Made by a program: the position numbers and the translations under genes. 64,000 nt of DNA from Paramoeba atlantica. Lineage: Eukaryota > Discosea. This document shows positions 63,642 through 64,000 of the stretch, piece by piece. Each line of letters starts with the position of its first letter. The first letter of the stretch is position 1. Where the stretch lies: contig CDRNVI010000144.1 of NCBI GenBank assembly GCA_977017575.1, positions 248,001 through 312,000 on the forward strand, read 5' to 3'. The notes under the pieces were generated by a model. It searched no databases and was not told where the DNA came from. It saw only the letters and a program-made list of their open reading frames with translations.

Positions 63642-64000
63642 ATTGTAAAGAAGTCAAACCTTGCCAGTATTTTTGTGCCCTCTTCAGGTGTTAGTGTTCC
63701 ACCTTCCATTGCATCAAAAAGTTCGGAAGCTCTTTCAATTAGTTTCCAGAACTTCTTTTGAGGTTCTTTCCGTCTTTGGGAGTCAGTTTTCATGGGGGGG
63801 GGTTCTGGTCTCCCCGTGTAGCCATTTTTGATAATCCATTGTCTCAGGGTACTCCTTTTGGATTGCTTTGGAATATTGTTCCATTGCTCTCCTCCAGGGG
63901 GGTCCTTACCGAAAATGGCATTTGACAATTGCGAACCCTTATGAATTTCGCAGTGTTCAACCAGAAACACTGGCGACTTCCATGGTCTGTAAAGCCGCAA
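63638..64000 (-). pseudogene. Gag-like segment, cut by the window edge
   Basis: A frame of at least 120 residues precedes the protease and overlaps its first frame by four bases. It is basic at first (IPKQSKRSTLRQWIIKNGY), then helical and acidic (KLIERASELFDAMEGGTLTP). By position it would be the end of Gag or a Gag-Pro linker. No zinc knuckle is visible. The start lies outside the window. Confidence 0.4.

Noticed and set aside
62910..63761. 283-residue plus-strand frame
   Set aside because: It is antisense to the retropepsin segment, whose DSGA and IIFGTPFL motifs decide the strand.

Overview
This is nuclear DNA of a microbial eukaryote. It carries a complete 18S-5.8S-28S rRNA unit, two 5S rRNA genes, five tRNA genes in eukaryotic style, two polyubiquitin genes, a PB1-domain gene with a CAA-rich leader, and many eukaryotic retroelements and DNA transposons. 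I cannot name the organism from the sequence alone; a search with the 18S gene (minus strand, 49337-51437) would place it. Non-coding DNA is very low in complexity, with kilobase homopurine or homopyrimidine tracts and AAC/CAA-rich stretches, so most long open frames here are artefacts of composition.

Layout. 1-2.7 kb: AAC-rich and GA-rich DNA without a gene. 2.9-3.6 kb: first polyubiquitin gene (three repeats). 4.3-7.3 kb: a purine block that switches to a pyrimidine block. 7.6-8.6 kb: PB1-domain gene (minus). 9.24 kb: 5S rRNA gene with a three-base insertion. 9.4-14.0 kb: broken non-LTR-type retroelement (minus) whose poly(A) tail abuts the 5S gene. 15.0-17.8 kb: decayed transposase-like gene into which a 1.2 kb DNA transposon has inserted. 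17.8-26.5 kb: 45 copies of a 193-bp, AT-rich satellite without length change. 28.2-35.1 kb: decayed LINE, a piggyBac fragment, an unrecognised pseudogene and a nearly complete decayed piggyBac element. 40-41.3 kb: another decayed gene. 42.8-44.4 kb: tRNA-Met, -Thr, -His and -Gly, all minus. 44.6-51.4 kb: one rDNA unit (minus). 52.6-54.1 kb: tandemly duplicated 0.7 kb segment. 57-61.5 kb: hairpin elements, a tRNA-Arg pseudogene, the second polyubiquitin gene, the second 5S gene and tRNA-Arg. 62.1-64 kb: broken retroelement with a retroviral-type aspartic protease.

Two themes join the regions. First, the decayed mobile elements keep long single reading frames interrupted mainly by TGA, at places where arginine fits; the intact host genes use CGA as a main arginine codon. 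This points to CpG-to-TpG decay and therefore to cytosine methylation of repeats. Second, a 46-49 bp near-perfect inverted repeat with arms CATACTCTCTGGGT / ACCCAGAGAGTATG occurs seven times in gene-flanking DNA in both orientations. I do not recognise it, and I consider it the best candidate for something undescribed here.
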